Below are positions 1-7,851 of a DNA stretch of 24,486 bases, in pieces (the stretch's first letter is position 1; each line of letters starts with the position of its first letter). The position numbers and the translations under genes are program-made. The notes beneath the pieces were generated by a model. That model was not told the DNA's origin. It ran no database searches and saw nothing but the letters and a program-made list of their open reading frames with translations. Source of the DNA: Kiloniellaceae bacterium (GTDB lineage Bacteria > Pseudomonadota > Alphaproteobacteria > Kiloniellales > Kiloniellaceae). Location: NCBI GenBank assembly GCA_021776195.1, contig JAJFGK010000107.1:1-24486 (forward strand). Reading direction: 5' to 3'.

Positions 1-628
1 CGCGGCGGCCCAGCTTTTCCAGTTCCTCCGGGCCGATACCCTGGTCGAACATCTCGGTGCGGGTGATGCCGGGGCGCAGGCCACAGACCCGGATGCCGTC
101 GTCGGCGACCTCCCGGGCGAGGCCGAGGGTGAAGGAGTCGACCGCCCCCTTGGTCCCGGCATAGACCGCATCCTTGGGCAGGCCGCCATAGAGCGCCGAG
201 ATCGAGGAGACATTGACAATTACCCCGCCCGGTCCGCCGCGCGACTTTGCCAGGCGGCGTACCGCCTCGCGGCAGGCATAGATCGGCCCCAGGGCGTTGA
301 CCGCGAAGATTCGTTCGACATCCGCGTCCTCGAGATCGGCCACCAGGCTCTCGCTGTCGGTGCCGGCGTTGTTGACCAGCGCCGTGACCGGGCCCAGGGC
401 GGCCGCGGCGCGCGCGAAGAGGTCGGGCGCGGTCTTGGGGTCGGCGACATCGCCCCGCAGGGCCACGGCCTCGCCGCCGGCCGCGCCGATCTCGGCCACC
501 AGCGCCTCGGCGCGCTCGGCGGCGACGGCGTAGTTGACCGCCACCTTCCAACCCGCGGCCGCCGCGCAGCGGACGATGGCCGCGCCGATGCCGCGGCTGC
601 CGCCGGTCACGATCATCGTGCCAGTCAT
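1..628 (-). CDS. Short-chain dehydrogenase/reductase (SDR), C-terminus cut by the window edge
   Basis: Classical SDR, an NAD(P)(H)-dependent oxidoreductase of about 250 residues, of which the first 209 are in the window. The N-terminus carries the dinucleotide-binding motif TGGSRGIG at residues 8-15. An NNAG motif follows in the middle, then VNVSSISA with the catalytic serine, and YAGTK, which supplies the catalytic Tyr and Lys. The RPGITRTEMF stretch after the active site is also typical. The start chosen is ATG at 628, which overlaps the stop of an 11-codon mini-ORF (ATGA) coupling it to the dioxygenase gene upstream. Substrate cannot be read from the sequence. The neighbour suggests it oxidises or reduces the alcohol/carbonyl product of the dioxygenase, but that is inference. 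Confidence 0.9.
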   Translation of the reverse strand, partial: MTGTMIVTGGSRGIGAAIVRCAAAAGWKVAVNYAVAAERAEALVAEIGAAGGEAVALRGDVADPKTAPDLFARAAAALGPVTALVNNAGTDSESLVADLEDADVERIFAVNALGPIYACREAVRRLAKSRGGPGGVIVNVSSISALYGGLPKDAVYAGTKGAVDSFTLGLAREVADDGIRVCGLRPGITRTEMFDQGIGPEELEKLGRR

Positions 629-660
629 GCCATCGTGCCCGTCATCATCGTGCCCGTCAT
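626..660 (-). repeat. Triplicated start-codon segment between dioxygenase and SDR genes
   Basis: On the minus strand a unit reading ATGACGGGCACGATG occurs twice and is then followed by ATGACTGGCACGATG, the real SDR start. The first ATG overlaps the dioxygenase stop (TGA, 659-657). From it runs an 11-codon mini-ORF ending in a TGA (627-625) that overlaps the SDR ATG. The repeat therefore gives a chain of stop/start overlaps that could pass ribosomes from one gene to the next. Confidence 0.75.
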
Positions 661-1535
661 GCGGCAGTGCGCGCGGCCGGCAGCGGCCCGCCCTCGATGG
701 TGATGCGGTGCATGTAGCGGCGGTAGCCGTGGTAGTCGTTGATCGCGTAGTGCCAGACCGCCCGGTTGTCCCAGAAGGCGACCGAGCCCTTTTCCCAGTG
801 GAAACGACAGGTGAACTCCGGCCGCGCGCCGTGCCGGTAGAGATAGTCGAGCAGCGGCTTGGATTCCTCGTCGGTCCAGCCGTCGATGCGCAGGGTGAAA
901 TCGGAGTTGACGTAGAGCACCTTGCGACCGGTCTCGGGGTGGCGGATCACCACGGGATGGAGCGCGTCCTGCTGGGCCGCCTCGGGGTTGCCCAAGCGAT
1001 TGCCGAAGTCGCCCTCCGGATCCTGCTCCTGGTAGCGCGCGGCGCCGAAGGCGTGGCGGCTGGAATGCCAGGCCTGCAAGCCCTCCAGGGTTTCCTTCAG
1101 CCCGTCGGAGAGCGCCTCGTAGGCGTGGTGCATCGAGGCAAAGAGCGTGTCGCCGCCGACCGGCGGCACCTCGCGGGCATAGAGGATCGAACCCATGGCG
1201 GGGATCTGGTCGTAGGAATGATCGGTGTGCCACGCGGACCCGATGTTCTTTTTCTGATCCGGCTCCTTCAGGACCTCGGCGATCTGCGGATAGCCCTCGA
1301 CCGGATGGAAGAAGCGGTTGACGTTGATCTTGCCCCAGCGTTCGGCGAAGGCGATGTGGTCCTCCGGCGTCAGGTCCTGGTCGCGAAAGAAGATCACGCC
1401 GTGGTCGTGGAAGGCCTGGCGGATGGTGGCGAATTGCGAGTTGCCGAGCTCGCGTGACAGATCGACCCCCAGAACCTCGGCGCCGACCGCCCCCGCCAGG
1501 GGCCGCACTTGGATTTCGCCTTTGTTTGCCGGCAT
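657..1535 (-). CDS. TauD/TfdA-family Fe(II)/2-oxoglutarate-dependent dioxygenase
   Basis: Predicted 292-residue cytosolic dioxygenase that would couple 2-oxoglutarate decarboxylation to hydroxylation of a substrate, as in taurine or 2,4-D dioxygenases. Visible family marks are the iron-binding HxD in WHTDHSYDQ with GGDTLFA shortly after it, and near the C-terminus WDNRAVWHYAIND followed by RRYMHRI, which supply the distal His and the 2-oxoglutarate-binding Arg. The start is placed at ATG 1535 because a GAGGAGG ribosome-binding site lies about 6 nt upstream. A longer in-frame reading would run into the divergent gene's start region and adds unfamily-like sequence. The gene is co-transcribed with the SDR. 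The specific substrate (taurine, aryloxyalkanoate, other) cannot be assigned from sequence alone. Confidence 0.92.
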   Translation of the reverse strand: MPANKGEIQVRPLAGAVGAEVLGVDLSRELGNSQFATIRQAFHDHGVIFFRDQDLTPEDHIAFAERWGKINVNRFFHPVEGYPQIAEVLKEPDQKKNIGSAWHTDHSYDQIPAMGSILYAREVPPVGGDTLFASMHHAYEALSDGLKETLEGLQAWHSSRHAFGAARYQEQDPEGDFGNRLGNPEAAQQDALHPVVIRHPETGRKVLYVNSDFTLRIDGWTDEESKPLLDYLYRHGARPEFTCRFHWEKGSVAFWDNRAVWHYAINDYHGYRRYMHRITIEGGPLPAARTAA

Positions 1536-1544
1536 GGCATTCCT

Positions 1545-1595
1545 CCTCGTGATGACCGGCTTCCTCGTGACGACCGGCTCGTGATGACTCCCGGC
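1545..1595 (-). repeat. Degenerate tandem repeat containing duplicated ribosome-binding sequence
   Basis: About three copies of a 16-18 bp unit (plus strand CCTCGTGATGACCGGCTT, then the same with one C for T, then a decayed copy) lie directly upstream of the dioxygenase start. On the minus strand the first two copies each contain a CACGAGGA segment, so the Shine-Dalgarno core is duplicated. Only the copy next to ATG 1535 has useful spacing. Confidence 0.65.
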
Positions 1596-1665
1596 CATGC
1601 TAGGGCCTATCCTGGTCTTATGGAACCATTGGACCGAGATTCTTTTGCATCCCGACAGGGCACGC

Positions 1666-1694
1666 TTGACCCTCTCCCCCTTGCGCCTTAGCTG
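1666..1694 (+). promoter_or_regulatory. Weak candidate promoter for the 576-residue gene
   Basis: TTGACC at 1666-1671 is separated by 17 nt from TAGCTG at 1689-1694, about 28 nt before the TTG start. The -35 element is good and the -10 is poor. It lies in the divergent gap between the dioxygenase and the 576-residue gene. Confidence 0.3.
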
Positions 1695-1721
1695 TAGCGC
1701 TTCGCTCTCGAGGAGGCTCGC

Positions 1722-3452
1722 TTGACCCAAGCCCTGACGGACTGCCCGCCTTCAGCCGACATCGCGCTGCGCGCGCCCGATCAGGTGATGCGCCTGGCGC
1801 GCATGGGCGCGGCCTTCCCGACCCGGCTCAGTTTCATGCGCAGCCTGATCCGTCGCATGGCGCGCGAGGGCTGGCGCGTGAGCCGCGAGCGCTTCGATCT
1901 CGACGACCAGGGCTTCGGCACCGTGGTCTACCGCATGACCACGCCCGAGCGGGTCTATTCGCTGGTCGGCTTTTCCCACTACCTGGCGCCCGAACAGCGC
2001 ACCGACCGGGTGATCGCCGAGGCCTGGGACGCGACCTATTCACTCTATGACGGGGTCCCCGAAGAGGCCGACATCGAACGGCTGCGGGAGCAGACCCCCA
2101 AACAGGAGGCCGGCCGTTACAGCGGCCGCGAGCTGGTGCTCAGCCGCTCCAACAAGTCGGTACGGCTGTTCGAGGCGGTCGTGACGGCGCTGGCCGAGGG
2201 CCGCCAGCCCGAGCCCCGGCTGCTGGATTCCGTGGGCTACCTGATGCGCACCACCGCGGTCTACGGCAACGGCAAGTTCGGCATGGCCGACCGCGGCCGC
2301 TACGCCGACCGGCCCGAGCTGGCGGGGCCCTTCCGCGCCGAGCTGCTGGCGGTCTACCTGATCCGCTGTTTCACCATGGACCTGGCCGAGCATCTGGCGC
2401 GGCTGCGCGACCCCGCCCGCTTCCGGCCCCTCGATCCGGCGTTGAAGCGCTATCTGGGGATCGGCAATGCCACCGGCCTGGGGATGGCGCCCTTCCTGGT
2501 CAGCCATCCGGCCCTGATTCACAACTGGTACCAGGCCCGCGAGACCGCCCTGCAGCGAGTCCGCGCCCAGACCGCGATCGCCCCCGAAAAGGCGACGCGC
2601 TTCCGCGCCCTCCTGGCGCGGGCCCGTACCCATGTCGACGAGTGGGCGGTGGAAGACGAGATCCAGACCGCGCGTATCGAGCGGCTGCGCGCCGACCTGC
2701 GGGACCTGGAGGCCTGGATCGACGAGCCCGGCGGCCCGCTGAGCGAGGCGCCGGATCATCCGCGGCCCTGGGACGCGCTCTTTCGACGCGCCGAGGCCAG
2801 TCTTTCGACCGAGGGCCAGGAACTGCTGTTGTCGCTGCTGCTGGAGCCCTACCCCGAGTTGGTCGACGACCTGGCCGAAGGAATGGAGGTGAACGACGAG
2901 GCCCCCCTGGATCCGGGCATGACGACGGCGGCCTTGAGGGCCCGAATCGAGCAGCACTACGGCTGGGCGCTGGGTTTCGATTTCGCCGACCCCGAGGAGA
3001 CACATCACTTCTGGTACTACTCCGAGGAAAAGCTGGAGCCTCGGCGCGGCGTGCGCCATTCCGATCCAGGGGCCGAGCGGGAAATGCCGCTGGCCGTCGC
3101 CCGGGATATCCAGGCCCTGGCCGCGGCGTTGGCGACCGCGCCGGAGGACGAAACCCTGGCGCGCTTCCTGCTGCGCCAGCCCGAGCATCGGCACAGTGCC
3201 CGGCGGGTCCAGCGCACGGCCCGCCTGCCCTATGCCGAAATCCGCGACAACCTGATGAGCCCGACCTGCCGGCCGATCGATATTCTGCGCAGCAAGCTGG
3301 CTTACTTCGGCGCCGCCAAGTTCGATCCAAAGTCCGACCTCTGGACCCGCATCACCATGTACCAGGGCGCCCCGCTGCCCGAGGACCTGAGTGGCGCGGA
3401 GGCCGACGACTGGTGCTTTCCGGTCTTGCCCTCCGGCCTCGTGGCGTCCTAG
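1722..3452 (+). CDS. Conserved-looking 576-residue protein of unknown function
   Basis: I do not recognise a named domain. The protein has no signal peptide and no membrane segments. It is rich in Arg, Glu and Leu and looks mostly helical, so it is probably a soluble cytoplasmic protein. Notable stretches are LSRSNKSVRLFE (about residues 145-155), a segment with VYGNGKFGMADRGRY (about 180-195), HHFWYYSEEKLEPRRG near 430, and a C-terminal NLMSPTCRPIDILRSKLAYF followed by WCFPVLPSG. The start is a TTG at 1722, supported by an AGGAGG ribosome-binding site 5 nt upstream; no better in-frame start exists. The DUF3726-like gene begins 5 nt after the stop, so the two are almost certainly one operon. 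Codon usage and coding bias are typical of the surrounding genes, and the ORF is long and uninterrupted, so it is a real gene. Confidence 0.88.
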   Translation: MTQALTDCPPSADIALRAPDQVMRLARMGAAFPTRLSFMRSLIRRMAREGWRVSRERFDLDDQGFGTVVYRMTTPERVYSLVGFSHYLAPEQRTDRVIAEAWDATYSLYDGVPEEADIERLREQTPKQEAGRYSGRELVLSRSNKSVRLFEAVVTALAEGRQPEPRLLDSVGYLMRTTAVYGNGKFGMADRGRYADRPELAGPFRAELLAVYLIRCFTMDLAEHLARLRDPARFRPLDPALKRYLGIGNATGLGMAPFLVSHPALIHNWYQARETALQRVRAQTAIAPEKATRFRALLARARTHVDEWAVEDEIQTARIERLRADLRDLEAWIDEPGGPLSEAPDHPRPWDALFRRAEASLSTEGQELLLSLLLEPYPELVDDLAEGMEVNDEAPLDPGMTTAALRARIEQHYGWALGFDFADPEETHHFWYYSEEKLEPRRGVRHSDPGAEREMPLAVARDIQALAAALATAPEDETLARFLLRQPEHRHSARRVQRTARLPYAEIRDNLMSPTCRPIDILRSKLAYFGAAKFDPKSDLWTRITMYQGAPLPEDLSGAEADDWCFPVLPSGLVAS

Positions 3453-3457
3453 CGACC

Positions 3458-4153
3458 ATGCATGTCTCGCTCAGCGAATTGGAAAACACGCTGGTCAAAG
3501 CGGTGACCGGTCTCGGGCTACCGCTGGGTACCGGCGAGGAGGCCGGACGCGCCGCGCGGCAGGCAGCGCTCGATGGATGGAACGCCCTGCCAGCCTTCGT
3601 CAGTGCGCTGGAGACCCTGGCCGGTGGGGTGTCGGGTGCTTTCGACCAAGCCACCGCCGCCGAAGGCCTCTTCCGGTCGGCCGATAGCTCGGTCGCGCTC
3701 TCGGCGCTGCTGGCCGCACCGCCGGCCTGCGATCTGCTGCTGGCATCCGATGCGCCGATCACCCTGGAGCGCTTGGATTGTCCTGGCGTCGTCCTGGCCC
3801 AAGTCCGCGGGCGGCTGGTGACGTCCCCCTTGATGGACCATGTTTTCTTTGCTTGCGGCGACGGCGAGGGCGAGAGCCTGTCAGGGCTCTGCTGCGCGGC
3901 CGGCTCCAGGAGCCCAGGCGATGCACCGGCCAAGCTCTTCGAGGCCGGTCCGCAAACCGTGACCTTGAGCACGACAGCCACGCCGCCGACCACGCCGCCG
4001 CGCTTCGCCCCGAGCCGGGCCCTGCTCGAGGGGGTCGAGCTCGAGGACGATCTGTGGCGCCGGCTTTACCGCTTCTATGCCCGCACTCTGGTCGAGGCGA
4101 GCGAGACCTCGCGTTTGTCCGGCGCCGGGGCGGGCCTTACCGATAACGACTAA
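3458..4153 (+). CDS. DUF3726-like protein
   Basis: Protein of 231 residues, assigned to DUF3726 by recall of two family hallmarks. The N-terminus reads SLSELENTLVKAVTGLGLPL followed by GTGEEAGRAARQA. The C-terminus reads ASETSRLSGAGAGLTDND, ending exactly at the family's usual terminus. No function is established for the family that I know of, and no catalytic motif, signal peptide or membrane segment is evident. The ATG at 3458 sits 5 nt after the upstream stop, so translation is probably coupled. The middle of the protein (about residues 140-190) is low-complexity and Pro/Thr-rich, suggesting a linker between an N-terminal helical part and the conserved tail. Confidence 0.8.
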   Translation: MHVSLSELENTLVKAVTGLGLPLGTGEEAGRAARQAALDGWNALPAFVSALETLAGGVSGAFDQATAAEGLFRSADSSVALSALLAAPPACDLLLASDAPITLERLDCPGVVLAQVRGRLVTSPLMDHVFFACGDGEGESLSGLCCAAGSRSPGDAPAKLFEAGPQTVTLSTTATPPTTPPRFAPSRALLEGVELEDDLWRRLYRFYARTLVEASETSRLSGAGAGLTDND

Positions 4154-4226
4154 TCTTCCAGCACGTAATCTTCGATTGCGTTCCCATAAGTAGATTTCCT
4201 TTGATTGAAACAATTGGCTCATACTC

Positions 4227-4262
4227 TTGCGATTGACGAACATCGCAAAAGCTTGATATTCT
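4227..4262 (+). promoter_or_regulatory. Sigma70-like promoter overlapped by an inverted repeat
   Basis: TTGACG at 4233-4238 is followed after 18 nt by TATTCT at 4257-4262, putting a transcription start near 4269 and leaving a leader of about 30 nt before ATG 4299. A perfect inverted repeat, TTGCGAT (4227-4233) and ATCGCAA (4242-4248) with an 8-nt spacer, straddles the -35 element, a position expected for an operator. The 145-nt gap here is clearly more AT-rich than its surroundings. Confidence 0.5.
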
Positions 4263-4298
4263 GCAAATAGCAAATCGTTACTTACACTCTCCTGTAAA

Positions 4299-5387
4299 AT
4301 GAACTTTTATAGGAAATGTGTTGAGCCCATCCACGGATCGGCTTGGCACCTGCTTGGAGTAGCCAAGACCATGGATGAAGCGGCCACGGACGACGATACC
4401 GCCAAAGACAGCCTATACATTCTTCCGCTTTCGATTTTGCCCCTGGTCACGGGCGGGCTACAGAAGGCCCGGTTGATCAAGAACTCCCGCCTGCAGAACA
4501 TGCTGGAGCTCTTCACCGACGACTCGGCCGGCAGCGGTCAGATAATGCCAAAAGACCTGGTCATGGTCTTTCATTTCGATGAGAAGAACGAATCGGACCT
4601 GAAGATCATCAACCAAGTCAGCGAATTGCCGAGCTATGACATCTACAGCCTGCGCATCGAGCTCCGCAAACTCGATATCAAGGTCGACGATCACGAAAGC
4701 CTGCGTCTCTCCACCCAACAGTCGGGCCAACTGAACGAGTACATGCAGGTCTTCATCCAGCCTCTGGTGGCATCGGTTTTCGGCGATAAATCCGGCGAAG
4801 CCAGCGACTTTCAGGGCTTGATCCGCTTGATCCAGAACCCTGACCACCGGGTGGCGCGGGCCAACCTGACGAAGCTCTCGGATGCTCTCGGCGTGGAGTT
4901 GATGGCGATCCCGAAGTTCCTCCAGGACTATGGCGATACCTACCTCTCCCTGGCCTATTATCAGTTCTGCCTCGACCGAATTCGGCCAGGTTTGGAGGAC
5001 TTCTTCGCGTCGATGGAGATGATCCGAACCAACCAGCACCTGCGCGGCAACACCAATCTCATGGCCGTCTGCAAGACGGTGGCGAACAAGCTTCAGGCCC
5101 TGTTCGCCGAGGTCAACAGCGTGCTCGACATCTTCAGGGCCGTGACCGACGACATGTGGGACGAAATCTCGGGCGAACGGTTTCGCACCGTGGAGGGCAT
5201 GATTCGCGACTACCAGACCAAGATCGGCGGCGCGCTCTGCGCGCTGACGGTCAAGACCAACGCCTGGGAGGAGAAGTTCCCCGACCCCTCGGTCGATAAC
5301 CTGGCCCGGCGCGCCGATTTCATCATGTCGGAAATGCGCCAGGGCATCGAAAAGATCGAACCCATCGGTTACGAGGATGCCGCCTGA
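4299..5387 (+). CDS. Unrecognised 362-residue helical protein
   Basis: No family is recognised. The sequence is mainly amphipathic helix with charged surfaces. There is one hydrophobic segment near residues 37-52 (LYILPLSILPLVTGGL), which could be a buried helix or membrane-contacting stretch, and no signal peptide. The second half (from about residue 215: YLSLAYYQFCLDRIRPGLEDFF) looks like a multi-helix bundle or coiled coil. The gene stands alone, with its own apparent promoter, about 145 nt after the DUF3726-like gene and 344 nt before the transporter operon. It is lower in GC than most neighbours, which may mean separate acquisition. ATG 4299 gives the longest reading but has a weak ribosome-binding site. 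ATG 4371 (residue 25), preceded by GGAG at a spacing of 11 nt, is a serious alternative. Confidence 0.8.
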   Translation: MNFYRKCVEPIHGSAWHLLGVAKTMDEAATDDDTAKDSLYILPLSILPLVTGGLQKARLIKNSRLQNMLELFTDDSAGSGQIMPKDLVMVFHFDEKNESDLKIINQVSELPSYDIYSLRIELRKLDIKVDDHESLRLSTQQSGQLNEYMQVFIQPLVASVFGDKSGEASDFQGLIRLIQNPDHRVARANLTKLSDALGVELMAIPKFLQDYGDTYLSLAYYQFCLDRIRPGLEDFFASMEMIRTNQHLRGNTNLMAVCKTVANKLQALFAEVNSVLDIFRAVTDDMWDEISGERFRTVEGMIRDYQTKIGGALCALTVKTNAWEEKFPDPSVDNLARRADFIMSEMRQGIEKIEPIGYEDAA

Positions 5388-5405
5388 CCGCGTGGGGCCG
5401 ATGAC

Positions 5406-5513
5406 ATGGACGCGCAGCGCGCGCTCTTGGTGGTTTCCGGCAGCCAGGGCGGTCTTGTCAGCGATATCCAGCCTTCCCAAATAACCATTTTCAAGTTGCC
5501 TACGCGCGTCTAG
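5406..5513 (+). CDS. Possible 35-residue small ORF, doubtful
   Basis: ATG at 5406 opens a short frame beginning MDAQRALLVVSGSQGGLVSD and ending at TAG 5511-5513, 18 nt after the preceding stop. A GGGG about 9 nt upstream is a weak ribosome-binding site. The composition is protein-like, with a hydrophobic strand then a Gly/Ser turn, so it could be a small protein or the remnant of a longer gene. Chance occurrence is equally possible. Confidence 0.22.
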   Translation: MDAQRALLVVSGSQGGLVSDIQPSQITIFKLPTRV

Positions 5514-5698
5514 ACGGACAGACTTGGCATCTCCAGGCCAGCGTCTGGGAATCGTGCGCACTGCAGATTGAGCCTTTCCAACACCCCGGTTTTAGCTATC
5601 ATCGTGGCCCAAGGGGCGAGTAACAGGCCAATTTCGCTTAAAAAAAGTCGCATGGAGAATAGTACTGGGGTTGGCGGGGGCTGGCCGGTTATCCGTTT

Positions 5699-5727
5699 CC
5701 CCGCGCAAAAACCCCAGGAAAGCGGGG
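5699..5727 (+). promoter_or_regulatory. Inverted repeat that could hide the ribosome-binding site of the transporter operon
   Basis: CCCCGC (5699-5704) is complementary to GCGGGG (5722-5727) across a 17-nt loop. The right arm is the purine-rich Shine-Dalgarno region of the ATPase gene starting at 5732. If formed in the mRNA, the stem would lower initiation. A stem of six GC pairs is short, so the functional claim is tentative. Confidence 0.35.
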
Positions 5728-5731
5728 AGCG

Positions 5732-6766
5732 ATGGATTCGGTGGTCTCGGTATCCGAGCCGATACTGGAGGTGCAGAACCTCAAGACAGTCTTCGGCACG
5801 CGTGACGGGGCGGTCCATGCCGTCAACGGTCTGAGCTTTCATCTGGACAAGGGCGAGATGCTCGGCATTGTCGGGGAAAGCGGCTCGGGCAAGAGCGTGA
5901 CCATGATGTCCCTGCTGCGTCTCCTGCCCATGCCGCCGGCCGAGATCGTCGACGGTCAGGTGCTGTTCGACGGCAAGGATCTGCTCAAGCTCAGCACGCA
6001 GGAGCTGCGCCACGTTCGGGGCGGTCAGATCGGCTTCGTGTTCCAGGATCCCATGACGTCGCTGAACCCGGTCTTCACCGTGGGGTTTCAATTGATGGAG
6101 CCGCTGCGACGGCATCAAGGCATGACCAAGGCGCAGGCCCGGCGCCGCGCCGCCGAGTTGCTGGACCTGGTCGGCATCCCCTCGCCCGCGGACCGCCTGA
6201 AGGACTTTCCCCACCAGTTTTCCGGCGGCATGCGCCAGCGGGTCATGATGGCCATCGCCCTGGCCTGCGATCCCAAGGTCCTGATCGCCGACGAGCCGAC
6301 CACGGCCCTGGACGTCACCATTCAAGCCCAGATCCTCGATCTGGTGAAGAAGTTGCGCCGCGAACTGGGCATGGCGATGATCTGGATCACCCACGATCTG
6401 GGCGTCGTGGCCGGCATCGCCGATCGCGTCATCGTCATGTACGGCGGCTTCATCGTCGAGCAGGCACCGGTTTACGAACTCTATGGCCGCCCCCAGCACC
6501 CCTACACCCGGGCGCTGCTGGAAACCTTGCCCAGTCTCGACCAGACCCGCTCCGGGCGCCTCAAGAGCATCGCCGGCCAGCCACCCGATCTCAATGCCTT
6601 GCCAACCGCCTGCCCCTTTGCGCCGCGCTGTCAGTACGCCTTCGAACGCTGTTGGACGGAAAACCCTACCCTTCGCCGGGTCGGCAAGGACGGAGACGGG
6701 GCAGCCGTCCACGACGTCGCCTGTTGGTGGGATGTGGAAGAAGGAAGAGCCAGTGAGCGTGGCTAG
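5732..6766 (+). CDS. Peptide ABC transporter ATP-binding protein, DppD/OppD type
   Basis: First of two ATPases powering a peptide/nickel-type importer; it acts on the cytoplasmic face of the inner membrane as a heterodimer with the next gene product. All nucleotide-binding motifs are intact in 344 residues: Walker A GESGSGKS (48-55), Q-loop [10 protein letters not shown] (about 104-113), signature FSGGMRQR (163-170), Walker B LIADEP (184-189) and switch His 221. The C-terminal oligopeptide-transporter extension has the Cys-containing [15 protein letters not shown] motif common to DppD/OppD. ATG 5732 is preceded by GGGGAG. The last 14 nt overlap the next gene. Confidence 0.96.
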   Translation: MDSVVSVSEPILEVQNLKTVFGTRDGAVHAVNGLSFHLDKGEMLGIVGESGSGKSVTMMSLLRLLPMPPAEIVDGQVLFDGKDLLKLSTQELRHVRGGQIGFVFQDPMTSLNPVFTVGFQLMEPLRRHQGMTKAQARRRAAELLDLVGIPSPADRLKDFPHQFSGGMRQRVMMAIALACDPKVLIADEPTTALDVTIQAQILDLVKKLRRELGMAMIWITHDLGVVAGIADRVIVMYGGFIVEQAPVYELYGRPQHPYTRALLETLPSLDQTRSGRLKSIAGQPPDLNALPTACPFAPRCQYAFERCWTENPTLRRVGKDGDGAAVHDVACWWDVEEGRASERG

Positions 6767-7838
6767 CGAACTGACAGAGGCCGACCGGGCGGACGATATC
6801 CTGGTCTCGGTTGAAAACCTGAAGGTCCATTTTCCCATCTACAAGGGGGTCATCCGGCGTCTGGTCGGCACCATCAAGGCGGTCGACGGCGTTACCTTCG
6901 ATATCAAGCGGGGCGAGACCCTGGGCCTGGTGGGCGAGAGCGGCTGCGGCAAGACGACCACCGGCCGCGCCATCCTCCGGCTCTACCGCGCCACCGCCGG
7001 GCGCATCTCGATCAATGGCAACGATATCACCTCGCTCGAGGGCGAGGCGCTACGCCATATCCGACCGCATATGCAGATGGTCTTCCAAGACCCCCAGGCC
7101 TGTCTCAATCCGCGCATGACCGTCGGCTCCATCGTGGCCGAGCCGCTCGACGAGCACGGCCTGCTCAAGGGTCCCGAAAAGCAGGAACGGGTCGAGGATC
7201 TGCTGAACGCGGTCGGCCTCGACCCGCGCTTCGCCAACCGCTATCCGCACGAATTCTCGGGCGGCCAGCGCCAACGCATCGGCATCGCCCGGGCCCTGGC
7301 GCTCGACCCCGAGTTCATCATCTGCGACGAACCGATCGCCGCCCTCGACGTCTCGATCCAGGCCCAGGTCGTGAACCTGCTGGAGGATCTTCAGGACAAG
7401 CTCGGCCTGACCTACCTCTTCATCAGTCACGACCTCAGCATGATCCGTCATATCGCCGACCGGGTCGCGGTCATGTACCTGGGAAAGGTGGTGGAACTGG
7501 CCTCGCGCGCCGACATCTACGGCGGCGCCCTGCACCCCTACAGCCAGGCCCTGCTCTCCGCGGTGCCGATCCCCAATCCGGTCACCGAAGCCGATCGCGA
7601 GCCGATCATCCTGCAAGGCGACCTGCCAAGCCCGGCCAATCCGCCGCAGGGCTGCAATTTCTGTACCCGCTGTCCCGTCGCCACCGACATCTGCCGGCAG
7701 GAAGAACCGCCGTGGCAGGAAGTCATGCCCGGACACTTCACCGCCTGTCATCACGTCTCAAAACAAAAGGAGGAGGAAGCCGAGGCGCTTCGGCTCGAAA
7801 ACCTCCGCAGTTTCAAGGCCCAACCACAAAACCAATAG
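6753..7838 (+). CDS. Peptide ABC transporter ATP-binding protein, DppF/OppF type
   Basis: Second ATPase of the importer. GTG 6753 was chosen because it follows a GGAAGAAGGAAG purine tract at suitable spacing and gives a 361-residue protein of normal family length, overlapping the preceding gene by 14 nt. ATG 6732 is an alternative. Motifs are complete: Walker A GESGCGKT (61-68), Q-loop [10 protein letters not shown] (111-120), signature FSGGQRQR (168-175), Walker B FIICDEP (188-194) and switch His 226. The C-terminal [14 protein letters not shown] is the usual OppF/DppF cysteine motif. It would pair with the preceding ATPase and the two permeases encoded downstream. Confidence 0.96.
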   Translation: MSVASELTEADRADDILVSVENLKVHFPIYKGVIRRLVGTIKAVDGVTFDIKRGETLGLVGESGCGKTTTGRAILRLYRATAGRISINGNDITSLEGEALRHIRPHMQMVFQDPQACLNPRMTVGSIVAEPLDEHGLLKGPEKQERVEDLLNAVGLDPRFANRYPHEFSGGQRQRIGIARALALDPEFIICDEPIAALDVSIQAQVVNLLEDLQDKLGLTYLFISHDLSMIRHIADRVAVMYLGKVVELASRADIYGGALHPYSQALLSAVPIPNPVTEADREPIILQGDLPSPANPPQGCNFCTRCPVATDICRQEEPPWQEVMPGHFTACHHVSKQKEEEAEALRLENLRSFKAQPQNQ

Positions 7839-7851
7839 GGAGATAGATCCG

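Larger units (their letters stand above)
5388..5731. other. 344-nt intergenic region before the ABC transporter operon
   Basis: This gap separates the 362-residue gene from the transporter operon. It must hold the operon's promoter, but I see no convincing -35/-10 pair; TTGAGC at 5568 followed by TTTAGC at 5591 is the best weak candidate. It contains a possible 35-codon ORF (5406-5513), an A-rich run near 5641, and a GC-rich inverted repeat at the ribosome-binding site of the first transporter gene. No clear rho-independent terminator (GC stem plus T tract) was seen after the 362-residue gene. Confidence 0.6.

Noticed and set aside
1536..1730. N-terminal extension of the dioxygenase to 1730 (357 residues)
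   Set aside because: The added 65 residues do not look like the family, cross a tandem repeat and overlap the divergent gene's start; ATG 1535 has an excellent ribosome-binding site.
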